A stretch of 64,000 nucleotides of DNA from Monomorium pharaonis (GCF_013373865.1 NW_023415788.1:12415-76414); one strand, 5' to 3'. Positions 47,701 through 60,869 are shown, numbered from the stretch's first letter. Notes: generated by a model from the sequence alone, not told the origin. Program-made: numbers and translations.

Positions 47701-48340
47701 ACATAATAGAATTCATTTCATAATCAATTAAATTTCATTAACTTAGTTAAAAATTAGATTAACTAACCCAACTCTAAAATTTAAAAAATGTCAATTACAT
47801 TACTAACACATACCTATCAGATACCATAAAATTGGCTGAAGTTTAAATACCATAGCGTAAGTATTCATATCTGATAGTGCGAGACAGGATCAAATAAAAA
47901 ATTGTTTAAAAATGTTTAAAGACCGGAACTGTCGACAAAATCTACAAAAAGCTTTAGAACTATTGCAGAACTATTGAAAAATGCTATGTACTCGTCTGGA
48001 ATTTGCTATAAAATAGTAGTTTACTCTTGTAGTGCGGTGCCAACCGTCTAATAAAAAAATTGTTTAAACATGCTTAAAGACCGGAATTGTCGACGAAACC
48101 TGCAAAAAGCTTTGGAACTATTGCTGAACTATTGAAAAATGCTATGTAATCGTCTGGAACTCGCTATAAAATGGTAGTTTACTTTTTTAGTGCGGTGCCA
48201 GCCGTATAATTAAAAAATTGTTTAAATATATTTAATGTAGAATACAGAACTATTGTTAAAATCTATCAAAAACTCTAGAACTATTACGGGTGCAAGTATA
48301 ACTGCTGTTAAAACGTTCAATTTTTATTAATGAGGTGCCA
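44784..48340. mobile_element. Foldback-derived 157-bp arrays, copy B
   Basis: Three direct units (44784-45250), a boundary hairpin GAGGTGC...GCACCTC (45281-45309), a direct arm of about 13 units (45310-47380), the single-copy core (47390-47885), an inverted arm of about three units (47885-48310) and the closing hairpin. From about 46120 to 46640 units show many single-base insertions and losses not seen elsewhere. Confidence 0.8.
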
Positions 48341-48559
48341 GGGGAAAATAGCACCTCATATTTTCAAATATCAATTTTTTTTAAATAAATCAACGGAACT
48401 ATTTCTGAAACTTATCAGGAATTCTATGAAAAAACTTTATGTATATACATAACTTAGTTAGAAAAATAACCCATCAAATTGATATCAAATTAAGGGAGAA
48501 TTGATATAAATTGCATTGATCAAATCAAATTGATGTCGATTTGATGGTTATTTCTCACT

Positions 48560-48948
48560 GGAAGGGTTAGAAAGATAAACAGAGACGAACAAAAACAAGG
48601 AAGATATGAAAAAATAATATGGGCAAAATATAATAGAGTGTACAAAGAAATAAAAATAGATGAGAAGCTTTTGTATATTTTAGTGGGGTAAAATAAGAGT
48701 AGGGAGTTAGTCTATGATAGCGAGATTTAAGTGCGGAAACGAGGCATTAGGGAATAGATATTGGAAAAAGGAAAAAGTGTAGGCTATACAATTTAAAAGT
48801 AGAGACTTTAGAACCAATATTAGAAGAATTTACAGAATTGCGAAGACAAAATTTCTCTGTTAGGAAAATGTTATCAGAGGTAGATATAGGTACAAAATGG
48901 ATGAAAAATGTATTAAAGACGAGAAATGACAAAGAAAAGCGTAAATAG
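48560..48948 (+). pseudogene. 3' fragment of a non-LTR retrotransposon ORF2, copy B
   Basis: Same as in copy A but with the upstream ~105 bp retained (QRRTKTRKI-type region to YKEIKIDEK). MIARFKCGNEALGNRYW starts at about 48714, and the stop is TAG at about 48946. One codon differs from A (AAT to GAT within SEVNIG). A 3' untranslated region with AATAAA follows. Confidence 0.62.
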
Positions 48949-49408
48949 TCATTAAGAGTCCTATGTTATTATGTAATTAAGCTATGTAACCTTTTTTCAA
49001 AGGCCGAAATGTTTAAGAAATAAACGAGTTGTATATATGTTATATGCAATAGTAATTTTATGCAGGGTGTAATAACAAATAAAAAAATAACAGTTGGCGC
49101 GCGCGAAGCGCGTGCATGTTCTAGTCCTCTTATAAAATAGCCATGTAACCCTAAAGTTGCCTGCTAATCGCGATTGCATTGTTGCCTCTTTATTCCGATC
49201 GCGATTGGCTGTCTCGCGCTTGACTCGCTTCGTTCGTGTGTGAAGTTTGACAGTTTATATAGTTGACAGTTTTTGACAGTTTGACTGTTTAACGAGAGAC
49301 GGAAAGACACAAAAAGAAGCAAGAAAAATACCGGGAAAAAATTACTTAGACTGGAAGATTATAAAATAGCAGAGAGTATTTGTTTTGAATTGCAGATACG
49401 TTTAACTG

Positions 49409-49868
49409 ATGCTTAACAAAGTAAGTTGAAATTTAATACAATATATTATGACATATTTAATTTAATATAATAATATTATGATATAACCATTTTTGTATCA
49501 CCATCGCTGTTAGAAGGGTAAGGAAGAGACGTTGGACGCCACGACAGAAACACGTATTTATCAAGTAATTCTTAATTATCTTAATTATTTTTTTTGCCAA
49601 TACATTAAATATAATTATAATTTTTTTATTTGTATTGATTAAAAAATTGATATATTGTTATGTAAATGTATGTATATTAATTAAGTTCTTATTATAATAA
49701 GTTTAAATATATAGTTGACAATTACAGGCATTACTGCTAAAAATATTGTATGGCGAATTAAATAACCTCGCAGTTGAGAATATAAAATTAAGAAAAAAAA
49801 ATTGTGTGGTACGAAAAAAAGAGAGAAAGAGAGAAAGAAACGGGAAACAAGATAAGGATCGGGATTAA
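49409..49868 (+). CDS. Candidate three-exon mini-gene, copy C
   Basis: Exons 49409-49420, 49514-49564 and 49728-49868; the coding sequence appears identical to copy A, with the same GTAAGT and GTAATT donors and TTAG and ACAG acceptors. Confidence 0.4.
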
Positions 49869-50048
49869 AATAAGATAAGAAAAAAGAAGGTATAAATATT
49901 ATGTTATTGATATTGATAAGTATACAAGAATATAATTAATGCTACTCGAACATGTTAAGTTTTTGTTTCAATATTTATAATTGGTAAACATTTTCATTTC
50001 TTAAATAATTTTCGAATAAATTTTATTCTTTGGAGGATTTTTCGAAGT

Positions 50049-51062
50049 TTTTTAAATATATTTGATTAATTTTATTGATCTTGTACTGATTTTTGAATGT
50101 GTATGTACTTGACGTTTCTTTTTTACTTTTATAAGGTAAAAATATATTTTGGTTATATTTTGGTAGAATTTATCTTCTTTTTGTAAAAATCAAGTGATAG
50201 TTTGTTCCTTACATAATTTTATTTAAATTGATTTATTTATTATACATTATTCATTTTTTAATTATAAACATATGTAGATGTACGTAACATTATTAATATT
50301 TATATTGAATATACATGACTATACGGCAATCATATTTGTTAATGCACATATGTATAAATTTTAATAACAATATTAGTAAAACACAATATAAACACAACAA
50401 ATAACATTAATATAATTAAAATTATATATGTATATGCATATATACAGGGTGACAGCTAACCGGCAGCCAATCTGTAATAGATAGATATATGTATATATAT
50501 ATATATAGATATACTAATAGATAGATGTATACAAATATACTAATAGATATATTAATATACAAATAAACGTAAATATATATATATATATATTTATGTTTAT
50601 TTCTATATTAGTATATCTATACATCTATCTATTAGTATATCTATATATATCTATCTATTACAGATTGGCTGCCAGTTAGCTGTCACCCTGTATATATGTA
50701 TATACATATATAATTTTATTTATATTAATGTTATTTGTTGTGTTTATATTGTGTTTTTACTAATATTGTTATTAGAATTTATACATATGTGCATTAACAA
50801 ATATGATTGCCGTATACATGTATATTCAATATAAATATTAATAATGTTATGTACATCTACATATGTTTATAATTAAAAAATGAATAATGTATAATAAATA
50901 AATCAATTTAAATAAAATTATGTAAGGAACACTATCACTTGATTTTACAAAAAGAAGATAAATTCTATCAAAACCTTATAAAAGTAAAAAAAAAACGTTA
51001 AGTACATATACATTCACAAATCAGTCGAAAGATCAATAAAATCAATCAAATATATTTAAATA
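50049..51062. repeat. 1.1-kb palindrome with central MITE, copy C
   Basis: Same inverted repeat as in A and B. The central TA-flanked MITE is 50445-50690. Confidence 0.85.
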
Positions 51063-52852
51063 CGTCATATATAATTATATCTAAATTATTTCTTCATAAG
51101 ATAATATTAATGTGAGTTTTTAATTGCAATCAATCCAATTAAATCGGTACATTCAATTTTGAGATATCAAGATTTCTTTCTCGTAAAAGTTCAATAACAT
51201 TATTTTCTTCAGATCAGATTCATATGTAATATACACACATGTAAATCCAGTTTGCCATTCAAGAGGCTTTACAATGTGCCTACATACAATTTCATTTTAC
51301 TAAAACAAAATTATTATGTATAATGTAAATAATGAATTTACGAGAAAGAAATCTTGATATCTCAAAATTGAGTGTACCGATTTAATTGGATTGGTTGCAA
51401 TTGAAAACTCACATTAATATTATTTCAGGAAAACATAATTTAGATATAATTATATATGACGTTATATATAATTATATGTAATTATATATGATTTATATAT
51501 ACCAGCATATATAATTATATATAAATTATTTATGGGCACTTATATAATTATATAATTTATATATATTTTTATATATGGACTCCATTGTTCTTGCCGGCTT
51601 ATATCTGAAGAAATGCAAATGCTTTATATGATTATATATAATAATATCAGGTCATATCTGATTGTATCTATTGAAGTTGAGTAATCATATATAGATATAT
51701 ATATAATCCTATAAAGTCATATATAGTTTCATATATGAAAGAATAAGAACAACTGAGTCTATATATGAATCTTTCCGAGAAAAAATAATTATATATAATT
51801 ATATCTAAATTATTTTTTCATGAGATAATATTAATGTGAGTTTTCAATTGCAACCAATCCAAATAAATTGGTACACTCAATTTTGAGATATCAAGATTTC
51901 TTTCTCGTAAAAGTTCAATAACATTATTTTCTTCAGATCTTCAAATGACATTATATACAATCATATAAAAAAATGGCATTATACAATCGTAATACGATTG
52001 TATGTAACCATATATAAACATATATAACCACATACCATATATAATTATATACAACCACATATAATTATATATAATCATATATGATTATATATAATTAACA
52101 TTATATACAATCAGATTGTATGTAACCATATACAGATATATAAATATTTATATATAAATAACCATATATAGATATTTCTAATGAGTAAATCATAAAAATA
52201 GTGGCAGTCCTCTTCCACATCAGAACAGGAACAAGAAGCTAAATTTTTGCTTGCCTTAACCACGCTACGAGTGATCTTTATGTAGCCGATCGGACTGACT
52301 TTGCTCCTGAGAGAGTACGCCGCCTATCGACGGCGCCGCGCTCTAACTAGCGGGCAAGTCTGCATATCTAATTGTATATGGCGCCATATATAATGCTATA
52401 TATAATTAATATATAGGATGCTCACATAGCATTATATCTGGCGTCACATACAATTATATAAAATTAGATATGGTGCTATATCTGATTATATATGGACCCA
52501 GATTAGCCACATTAATATATATGGCTATATATGACTATATAGTTGTATATAATGCTATATATAATTATATACAAAATGCACTACTACACAGCATTATTAT
52601 GGCGCCACATACAATTATATACAATTAGATATGGTATTCAGTTGAAACGTACCTGCAATTAAAAATATACATTTTACATAACGAATATATTATTTTTTAA
52701 TTAATACAAATAAAAAAAGATTATAATTATATTTAATGTATTGGCAAAAAAGATAATTAAGATAATTAAAAATTACTTGATAATATGTGTTACTGTCGTG
52801 GGGTTCAAACGTCTCTTCTCTATCCTTCTAACAGCGATGGAGTAACAATATA

Positions 52853-55800
52853 GTACTGGCACCCGTAATAGTTCTAGAGTTCCTGATAGATTTCAGCAAT
52901 AGTTCTGTACATTAAATATATTTAAACAGTTTTTAATTTGGCTGTTGGCATTGCACTACAAGAGTAAGGTATCCACTTTTGGCGAGTTTCAACTAACTTT
53001 ATGGCATTTTCTAACAGTTCCGCAATAGTTTCAAAGCTTTTTATATGTTTCGTCGACAGTTCCGGTCTTAAGCATTTAAACAATTTTTTTATTAGACGGC
53101 TGGCACCGCACTACAAGAGTAAACTACCATTTTATAGCGAGTTCCAGACGAGTACATAGCATTTTTCAATAATTCTGTAATAGTTCCGAAGCTATTTGCA
53201 AGTTTCGTCGACATATAAGGTTTTTAAGCATTTTAAGCAATTTTTGTATTAGACAGGCTGGCACCGCCTACAAGGTAAATACCATTTTTATAGCGAGTTC
53301 CATACGAATACCTCAAAAATATTTAAAAAAATAAAATTTAAAAAAATGAGGTGCTAACGTCCAGTGGCACCTCATTAATGCAAAATTGAAACATTTTAAC
53401 AGCAGTTCTACTTGCACACCGTATAGTTCTAAAGTTCCTGATAGATTTTAGCAATAGTTCTGTACATTAAAATATATTTCAAACAGTTTTAATTTCGGAT
53501 GTGGCATTGCCCCACAAGAGTACAGTCCACTGTTTGGCGAGTTTTCAGCATCAACATTTATGACATTTTCTAAAAGTTCCTGCAATAATGTCAAAGCTTT
53601 TGTAGATTTCCGTCGAACAGTTCCGGTCTATTAGAGCATTTTTAAGCAATTTTTTTATTAGACGGCTGGCACCGCACTACAAGAGTAAACTACCATTTTA
53701 TAGCGAGTGCCAGACGAGTACATAGCATTTTCAATAGTTCTGCAATAGTTCCAAAGCTTTTTGCAGGTTTCGTCGACAGTTCCGGTCTTTAAGTATTTTT
53801 AAACAATTTTTTAGTAGACCGCTGGCACCGCACTACAAGAGTAAACTACCATTTTATAGCGAATTTCAGAAGAGTACATAGCATGTTTTAATAGTTCTGC
53901 AATAGGTCCAAAGCTTTTTGCAGATTTCGTCGACAGTTCCGGTTTTTAAGCATTTTTAACAATTTTTTTATTAGACGGCTAACACCGCACTACAAGAGTA
54001 AATTACCATTTTATAGCGAGATCCAGACGAATACATAACATATTTTAATAGTTCTGCAATAGTGACAAAGCTTTCTGTAGGTTTCGTCGACAGTCCGGTT
54101 TTTAAGCATTTTTAAGCAATTTTTTATTAGACGGCTGGCACCGCACTACAAGAGTAAATTACCATTTTATAGCGAGTTCCATACGAATACATAAAATATT
54201 TAAAAAAATACAATTTAAAAAAATGAGGTGCTAACTTCCAGTGGCACCTCATTAATGAAAATTGAACATTTTAACAGCAGTTCTACTTGCACCCGTAATA
54301 GTTCTAAAGTTCCTGATAGATTTTAGCAATAGTTCTGTACATTAAATATATTTAAACAGTTTTTTAATTTGGCTGTTGGCATTGCACCACAAGAGTAAAG
54401 TACCACTGTTTGGCGAGTTTCAGTCAACTTTATGACATTTTCTAAAGTTCTGCAATAATGTCAAAGCTTTTGTAGATTTCGTCGACAGTTCCGGTCTTTA
54501 AGCATTTTTAAGCAATTTTTTATTAGACGGCTGGCACCGCACTACAAGAGTAAACTACCATTTTATAGCGAGTGCCAGACGAGTACATAGCATATTTTAA
54601 TAGTTCTGCAATAGTTTCAAAGCTTTTTGCAGGTTTTGTCGACACTTCCGGTCTTTAAGTATTTTAAAACAATTTTTTAGTAGACCGCTGGCACCGCACT
54701 ACAAGAGTAAACTACCATTTTATAGCGAATTTCAGAAGAGTACATAGCATGTTTTAATAGTTCTGCAATAGGTCCAAAGCTTTTTGCAGATTTCGTCGAC
54801 AGTTCCGGTTTTTAAGCATTTTTAAACAATTTTTTTATTAGACGGCTAACACACGCACTACAAGAGTAAATTACCATTTTATAGCGAGATCCAGACGAAT
54901 ACATAACATATTTTAATAGTTCTGCAATAGTGACAAAGCTTTCTGTAGGTTTCGTCGACAGTTCCGGTCTTTGAGCATTTTTAAGAATTTTTTAATTAGA
55001 CGGCTGGCACCGCACTACAAGAATAAATTACAATTTTATAGCGAGTTCCAGACAAGTACATATTTTAATAGTTCTGCAATAGTGACAAAGTTTTTTGTAG
55101 GTTTCGTCGACAGTTTCGGTCTTTAAGCATTTTTAAAGAATTTTTTTATTAGACGGCTGGCACCGCACTACAAGAGTAAACTACAATTTTATAGCGAGTT
55201 CCAGACAAGTACATAGCATATTTTAATAGTTCTGCAATAGTTCCAAAGCTTTTTGCAGGTTTCGTCGACAGTTCCGGTCTTTAAGTATTTTTAAACAATT
55301 TTTTAGTAGATCGCTGGCACCGTACTACAAGAGTAAACTACCATTTTATAGCGAGTTCCAGACAAGTACATTTTTCAATAGTTCTGCAATAGTTTCAAAG
55401 CTTTTTGCAGGTTTCGTCGACAGTTCCAGTCTTTAAGCATTTTTAAAAATTTTTTTATTAGACGGCTGGCACCGCACTACAAGAGTAACCTACATTTTAT
55501 AGCGAGTTTCAGACGAGTACATAGCATTTCTCAATAGTTCTGCAATAGTTCCAAAGCTTTTGGCAGGTTTCGTCGACAGTTCCGGTCTTTAAGTATTTTT
55601 AAAACAATTTTTTAGTAGACCTCTGGCACCGCACTACAAAAGTAAACTACAATTTATAGCGAGTTTCAGACGAGTACATAGCATTTCTCAATAGTTCTGC
55701 AATAGTTCCAAAGCTTTTGGCAGGTTTCGTCGACAGTTCCGGTCTTTAAGCATTTTTTAGGTAATTTGTTCATTAGACGGCTGGCACCGCACTACAAGAG

Positions 55801-55862
55801 TACTACCATTTTATAGTGAGTTCAGACGAGTACATAACATTTTTCAATAGTTCTGCAATAGT
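52853..55862. repeat. Foldback-derived 157-bp arrays, copy C
   Basis: Two successive boundary hairpins (GAGGTGC...GCACCTC at about 53348-53373 and 54226-54250) separate short direct arrays, and a longer array runs to the gap. From about 52230 to 53640 there are many single-base indels compared with A and B. Confidence 0.8.
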
Positions 55863-55963
55863 NNNNNNNNNNNNNNNNNNNNNNNNNNNNNNNNNNNNNN
55901 NNNNNNNNNNNNNNNNNNNNNNNNNNNNNNNNNNNNNNNNNNNNNNNNNNNNNNNNNNNNNNN
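55863..55963. other. Assembly gap (run of N)
   Basis: 101 N inside the 157-bp satellite array. The true size is unknown; satellite collapse is the likely cause. Confidence 0.98.
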
Positions 55964-57570
55964 AATAGTTCTAGAGTTCCTGATAAGTTTCAGTAATAAT
56001 TCTTTGATTTAGTTAAAAAAATGAAATTTGAAAATATGGTGCTATTTTCCCCTGGTACCTTATTAATAAAATTGAACGTTTTAACAGCAGTTCTACTTGC
56101 ATCCGCACTAGTTCTAGAGTTCCTGATAGATTTTAGCAATAGTTCTGTACATTAAATATATTTTAACAATTTTTAAATTGATTGCTGGCACCGCATCACA
56201 AGAGTAAAGTACCACTCTCTGGCGAGTTCCAGCCAACTTTATGGCATTTTCTAACAGTTCTGCAATAGTTCCAAAGTTTTTTGTAGGTTTCGTCGACAGT
56301 TCCGGTCTTTAGGCATTTTTAAACAATTTTTTTATTAGACGGCTGGCACCGCACTACAAAAGTAAACTACCATTTTATAGCGAGTTCCAAACGACTACAT
56401 AACGTTTTTCAATAGTTCTGCAATAGTTCCAAAAATACATTTCTGCATAAATATTTTTGTTATAATTAATATTGTAAGTTAATTTACAAATAAAATATTA
56501 TATTAATATTGAATATATTTGATGATCAATACTGTAATTATGTTGGTAATTTACCTTAAATAAATCATATGGCTTTTTAATTTAATATAAAAAAGTTTCT
56601 CAAAATTAACTTAAAATTAACAAATATTTATTTTAACTAGAACCAAATTAATCTTAACGCAAATTTAACAGATTAGTATTTATTTACGTAACTTTTAACA
56701 TAATAGAATTAATTCATGATCAATTAACTTTCATTAACTTAGTTTAAAAAATAGATCAACTAACCCAACTTTAAAATTAAAAAATGTCAATTACAATACT
56801 AACACATACATATCAGATACCATAAAATTGGCTGAAGTTTAAATACCATAACGTTTCATATCTTATATCGCAGTGCCAGAATCAAATTAAAAAAATTGTT
56901 TAAAAATTATTAAAGACCGGAACTGTCGATGAAACCTACAAAAAGCTTTGGAACTATTGCAGAACTATTGAAAAATGCTATGTAATTGTTTGGAACTCGC
57001 TATAAATGGTAGTTTACTTTTGTAGTGCGGTGCCAGCCGTCTAATAAAAAAATTGTTAAAAAATGCTTAAAGACCGGAATTGTCGACGAAACCTAAAAAA
57101 GCTTTGGAACTATTGCAGAACCATTGAAAAATGCTATGTAGTCGCTGTAAATGAGTGTAGTTTTACTCTTGTAGTGCAGGTGCCGGGCCCGTCTAATAAA
57201 AAAAATTGTTTAAAAATGCTTAAAGACCGGAACTGTCGTCGACGAAACCTACAAAAAACTTTGGAACTATTGCAGAACTGTTAGAAAATGCCATAAAGTT
57301 GGCTGGAACTCGCCAGAGAGTGGTACTTTACTCTTGTGATGCGGTGCCAGCAGCCAAATTAAAAAATTGTTGAAATATATTTAATGTACAGAACTATTGC
57401 TAAAATCTATCAGGAATTCTAGAACTATTGCGGGTGCAAGTAGAACTGCTGTTAAAACGTTCAATTTTGTTTGAATGAGGTGCCACGGAAAGTTAGCACC
57501 TCATTTTTTAAAATTGCATTTTTTTTAACTAAATCAACGGAACTATTACTAAAACTTATCAGGAACTCTA
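55964..57570. mobile_element. Compact foldback element related to the 157-bp satellite
   Basis: The left end AATAGTTCTAGAGTTCCTGA is mirrored at the right (about 57550-57570). Each arm of about 450-650 bp holds a boundary segment (GGTGCTA...GGTACC left, GAGGTGCC...GCACCTCA right) and about two to three 157-bp-type units, around an AT-rich core (56440-56890) matching the cores in A and B. It is the most balanced version in the window and is more diverged in sequence. No transposase gene. Frames such as 57063-57284 and 57471-57707 are incidental. Confidence 0.75.
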
Positions 57571-58136
57571 GAACTATTTGGAGTGCAAGTAGAACTGTCA
57601 TGAAAACCTGCGGTGCAGAAAGTTGCGGTGCCAACTTCACAGTGACGCAGCGATCCCGAACCGTATCCTGTAACGAGGGGCACGACAATAGAGATATATC
57701 TGTATAGTTTTAACGAAATGGCGATTGATACCGAAGTTATCGAATAGTTAATATGTAGAACATATACTCCAAATAAAATCGATTATTACGTGTAAACACA
57801 GTTGAATTGATATGTACAGATTTTTCAGCTGAATACTTACTCATTAAACTTAACGTAATTGTATTTTGCGCGTATGTTAGTTGTAGGAACCTGTTCTATG
57901 AGTTTGCGCTGTAAGGCAATTAACAATTAGCAATTAACTATTATTTTATAAAGCAAAAGACATCAGACAGAATAATTCAATTTACAACATACAAACAGCG
58001 TCACAATAGCATATTTTTGTAATGAAAAATTATGTTTTATAATTTTATACATTATGCAAAACAATTTCTCTATGCAGATATATCGGAATAAAAATAAATT
58101 AATTTAAAATCTGTTGTGCACAACATTAATATTAAT

Positions 58137-58361
58137 GTTAATAGTAAAACCAGATGTCAATTAATTGAACAAAATGTTCACGAATTGATAATTGACTCAC
58201 CCTCGAGACAGTACTAAAAGGAAAAAAATACAGGTTCTTGTCATGTTTGCTACAACGAATGCAAAAGACGCAAGAAAACGCGAAAATGTTCAATTTGCGA
58301 AAAGCCTGTCTGCGATAAACGCTGTGTATTGACAATTAAATGTACTGATTGCACTAAATAA
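58137..58361 (+). pseudogene. piggyBac-like transposase C-terminal Cys-rich end
   Basis: The frame reads RCQLIEQNVHELIIDSPSRQ, a TAA at 58215-58217, then KEKNTGS and CHVCYNECKRRKKTRKCSIC, EKPVCDKRC, IKCTDCTK and a stop at 58359-58361. A basic stretch followed by a C-terminal cluster of Cys pairs at the very end of the protein is the layout of the piggyBac-family cysteine-rich domain, which binds transposon ends. The catalytic Asp-rich core is not present nearby, so this is a remnant. The stop just before the Cys cluster shows decay. Another zinc-binding fragment is possible. The minus-strand frame at 58138-58335 is a shadow. Confidence 0.5.
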
Positions 58362-58879
58362 ATGTAAGTATAGTCCAATTTACTTTGAAAATTATTGTAA
58401 TTGTTCATTTGTTAACCCCTGTTACCTGAATAAAATATTTATCAATGTAATTCCCGGGTCAAAACATCATTTTTCATCTAGTGGATACTCGGGTGTGTCT
58501 GTTAAGCACATGTACTTTAACGTCATTTAATTTAGGTTAAAAAATTTTGAAAAAAATTACTAGTGTGGCTTATAAAAAAAGTTAAATAATGTCGATTCCG
58601 AGGATCAGATTGAGATTTCAATTTATAAGCAAAAATACGAAGAAGCAAGCACCCGGATACCCGGTGTATACATAAGGATTAAGCGTAGATAGTCAATTTA
58701 TGGGAAAAACTGACTTAATTATATTTGAAAAGGACGTGAAGATAGATCGAAACGTTGTACTACATATCTAAATTCATAAATTACCAGTTGTGGTCAAATT
58801 AAAAATCGTAATACGGATTCTTTGTTAATTATCACTGGCAAGTAAAAAAAGGTTTCCTATTATTTAATATACCATATTT

Positions 58880-60183
58880 ACTCACACAGCACTCTTTATC
58901 CTAGGGATGCCCCTGGGATGTCATTTTGGGATATCGCAATATCGTTGGATATCCGTGGACCTGCGATATCCGAGAGATATCCAAGAGATGCACAAATATC
59001 CACTGATTTGATATCCTGTAGATATCTCAAACGATATCCAGAGGATTGTCCAAAGGATTTCCTGAGATATCGTAATATACCCTAGTAAAAAAATTTGTTA
59101 GAATTAAAAAAATTTTTTTCAGGATTTCTGATAAATGTTTCGATTTTTTATAATTGAAACGTTTCTCGGAAAAATTTTAAAAATAAAAAATTTTGATTAA
59201 TTAAAAAATTTTTTGAATATTTCTAAGTATTTTTGAGAGTTTCTACGAATTGAAAAAAACTTGAACAAAAAATAAAAAAATTCTAATTATTTTTTACGGC
59301 AATTTTGTAAGAGAAAGAAGACTATAATATAACATGTTTCAGCCAAGCCGTCGTACCTGTTAAAGCATGTTTAATAGTTTAATATCTCTATACCTGAAAA
59401 AACGGTCACCCATCCAAGTGTCAACCCCTCGCCGATGTCGCTTGACTTTGAAGACCGTACGCATTCTAACGCTTCGTGGTGATCCATAAACACTTCTTGT
59501 TTATGGATTCATATTTGTTATAGATCATTACAATAGATGTTGTCAGAAAGATAAAACATGTATAGTTAACTTATATTTTTATAAATAAATATGAAGTTTT
59601 ACAATTTTTGTTACTTTTTTTACTATTTTTATATATGCGCGCAAAAGAGTATGTAGACTAACTTATTAAAAAATCAGTTTTTGCTCTGTTTGTATAAAAT
59701 AAAAAAATTTTTTTAATGTCATTTTTTATAATTTTTTAGTATATGTAGCATATTATTAATATGGCCACATTGTTTCCATAAGTGTATTTTCTTTATGTTC
59801 TGACGTTTTAATCTATGTTCTTAAATATTTAATTACGCTTCTGTCACTCTTTTGTTACATTATAATTAACTTTCTCTTTACACTTGATTTATGCTCCATT
59901 AATTGTAGAGATAAAAAAGATATGATGGGATATTATTTGGATGTAATAGGATATCGTAAGATATTAATGAATATCTTACAATATTTTATAATATTTTAAG
60001 ATATTTTTTTGGGATATCGAAATGTATTAATAAGATATCATATGATATCTTAAGATATTTTACGATATTTTAAGATATTTTTGTAGGATATCCCGGGAGC
60101 TACTCATTGAGATATCCGTGGGATCGCCTTCGTCTGTCTGGGATAATTTGGGATATCCTCAGGATAAAGTGTGCTATGTGGGT
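58880..60183. mobile_element. 1.3-kb inverted-repeat element rich in GATATCC
   Basis: The left end CACACAGCACTCTTTATCCT is mirrored by the right end (reverse complement CACATAGCACACTTTATCCT). Subterminal regions on both sides (58910-59085 and 59925-60160) contain many GATATCC or GGATATC words, typical of transposase-binding subterminal repeats. A 5S-like element is nested inside. No transposase. A related end, CAGACAGCACACGGATATCC, starts at the window edge near 63850. Confidence 0.7.
59330..59905 (-). mobile_element. Element with a 5S rRNA-like segment, copy 1
   Basis: About 575 bp shared with 63203-63775. On the minus strand, 59466-59402 resembles the internal promoter part of 5S rRNA. It has AAGTCAAGCGACATCGGC (A-box-like) and ends in GGATGGGTGACCG, the C-box. 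The 5S-like part lies inside the shared element rather than at its 5' end, so a classical 5S-headed SINE is not proven. It is nested in the GATATCC element. Confidence 0.6.
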
Positions 60184-60414
60184 ATTAGAAGGTTTCCTAT
60201 TGTTTATTATATTTAAAAAGTATTATAGATGCTTAACCCTAGATAGGTACCTGTGGAACCCGAAATTTTTTAAAATTTTATCGTTTTTGTTATTAAATTT
60301 TTATTAAGCAATGTTACACATTGTTATTAAACATTGTTATTAAACAATCAAAAATATGAGTGTCTCCATTTGGTACTACATTTCTAACAGATTTTCGCCT
60401 CACTTTTGGAGGCG

Positions 60415-60515
60415 AAATTAGTCTTAGTTCGGTCTCCTGGTTCTAGTCTTCATAATCGTACGCATCTTAATGCTTCGTGATGATCCATGAATACTTCATG
60501 TTAATGCATACATAT
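60415..60515 (-). repeat. Fragment related to the 5S-containing element
   Basis: The stretch ATCGTACGC, CTTCGTGATGATCCATGAAT and ACTTCATG matches the region beside the 5S-like segment in copies 1 and 2; the C-box part is absent. Confidence 0.5.
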
Positions 60516-60521
60516 CAAGAG

Positions 60522-60577
60522 GCACGGTAGTGCTTCGCGCCAAGTGTACGCGCAGCGAGGCACCACCGTGCTTCTTT
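60522..60577. repeat. GC-rich imperfect hairpin
   Basis: AGGCACGGTAGTGCTTCGCGC pairs imperfectly with GCGCAGCGAGGCACCACCGTGC. It is short, with no RNA family recognised. Confidence 0.5.
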
Positions 60578-60869
60578 TACGCGAGACGTCGTTTGCGAGA
60601 AGACCGTAATTATCGGATCTCAATAATGACTGAGCCGATGGAGTTCTCAATAGGGTTAATAGATAGCTCGTACCCAATTTATATAATAAAAGTTTTTTTA
60701 ATTTTCCGTTACGTGATTTACAAGCGGAGATATCGCGATTAAAATTTTTCGCCCAAGAATAAATTTGATTAAGAAACATCGTAGTCGTTATTATTGTCAT
60801 CGTCGTCGTCCGGCTAAGTGGTGGGGATTTGTACTTTTACTTTTTTGCCATCAGATGGCTGTATGATCA

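Larger units (their letters stand above)
41027..49124 (+). mobile_element. Non-autonomous Helitron, copy B
   Basis: Starts TCCTCTTATAAAATAGCC after host A (41026) and ends with a hairpin (49097-49115) and CTAG (49121-49124). The first 3.75 kb are nearly identical to copy A. It is 3.5 kb shorter, mainly because the 157-bp arrays are shorter (44784-48340). It is followed without a gap by copy C. Confidence 0.85.
49125..55862 (+). mobile_element. Non-autonomous Helitron, copy C (3' end not assembled)
   Basis: Starts TC directly after CTAG of copy B. It repeats the A/B order through the mini-gene, palindrome (50049-51062), GC island (52200-52365) and 157-bp arrays, and is cut by the run of N. 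No second CTAG terminus or retrotransposon fragment was found after the gap, so the 3' end is missing or lies in the gap. Confidence 0.8.
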
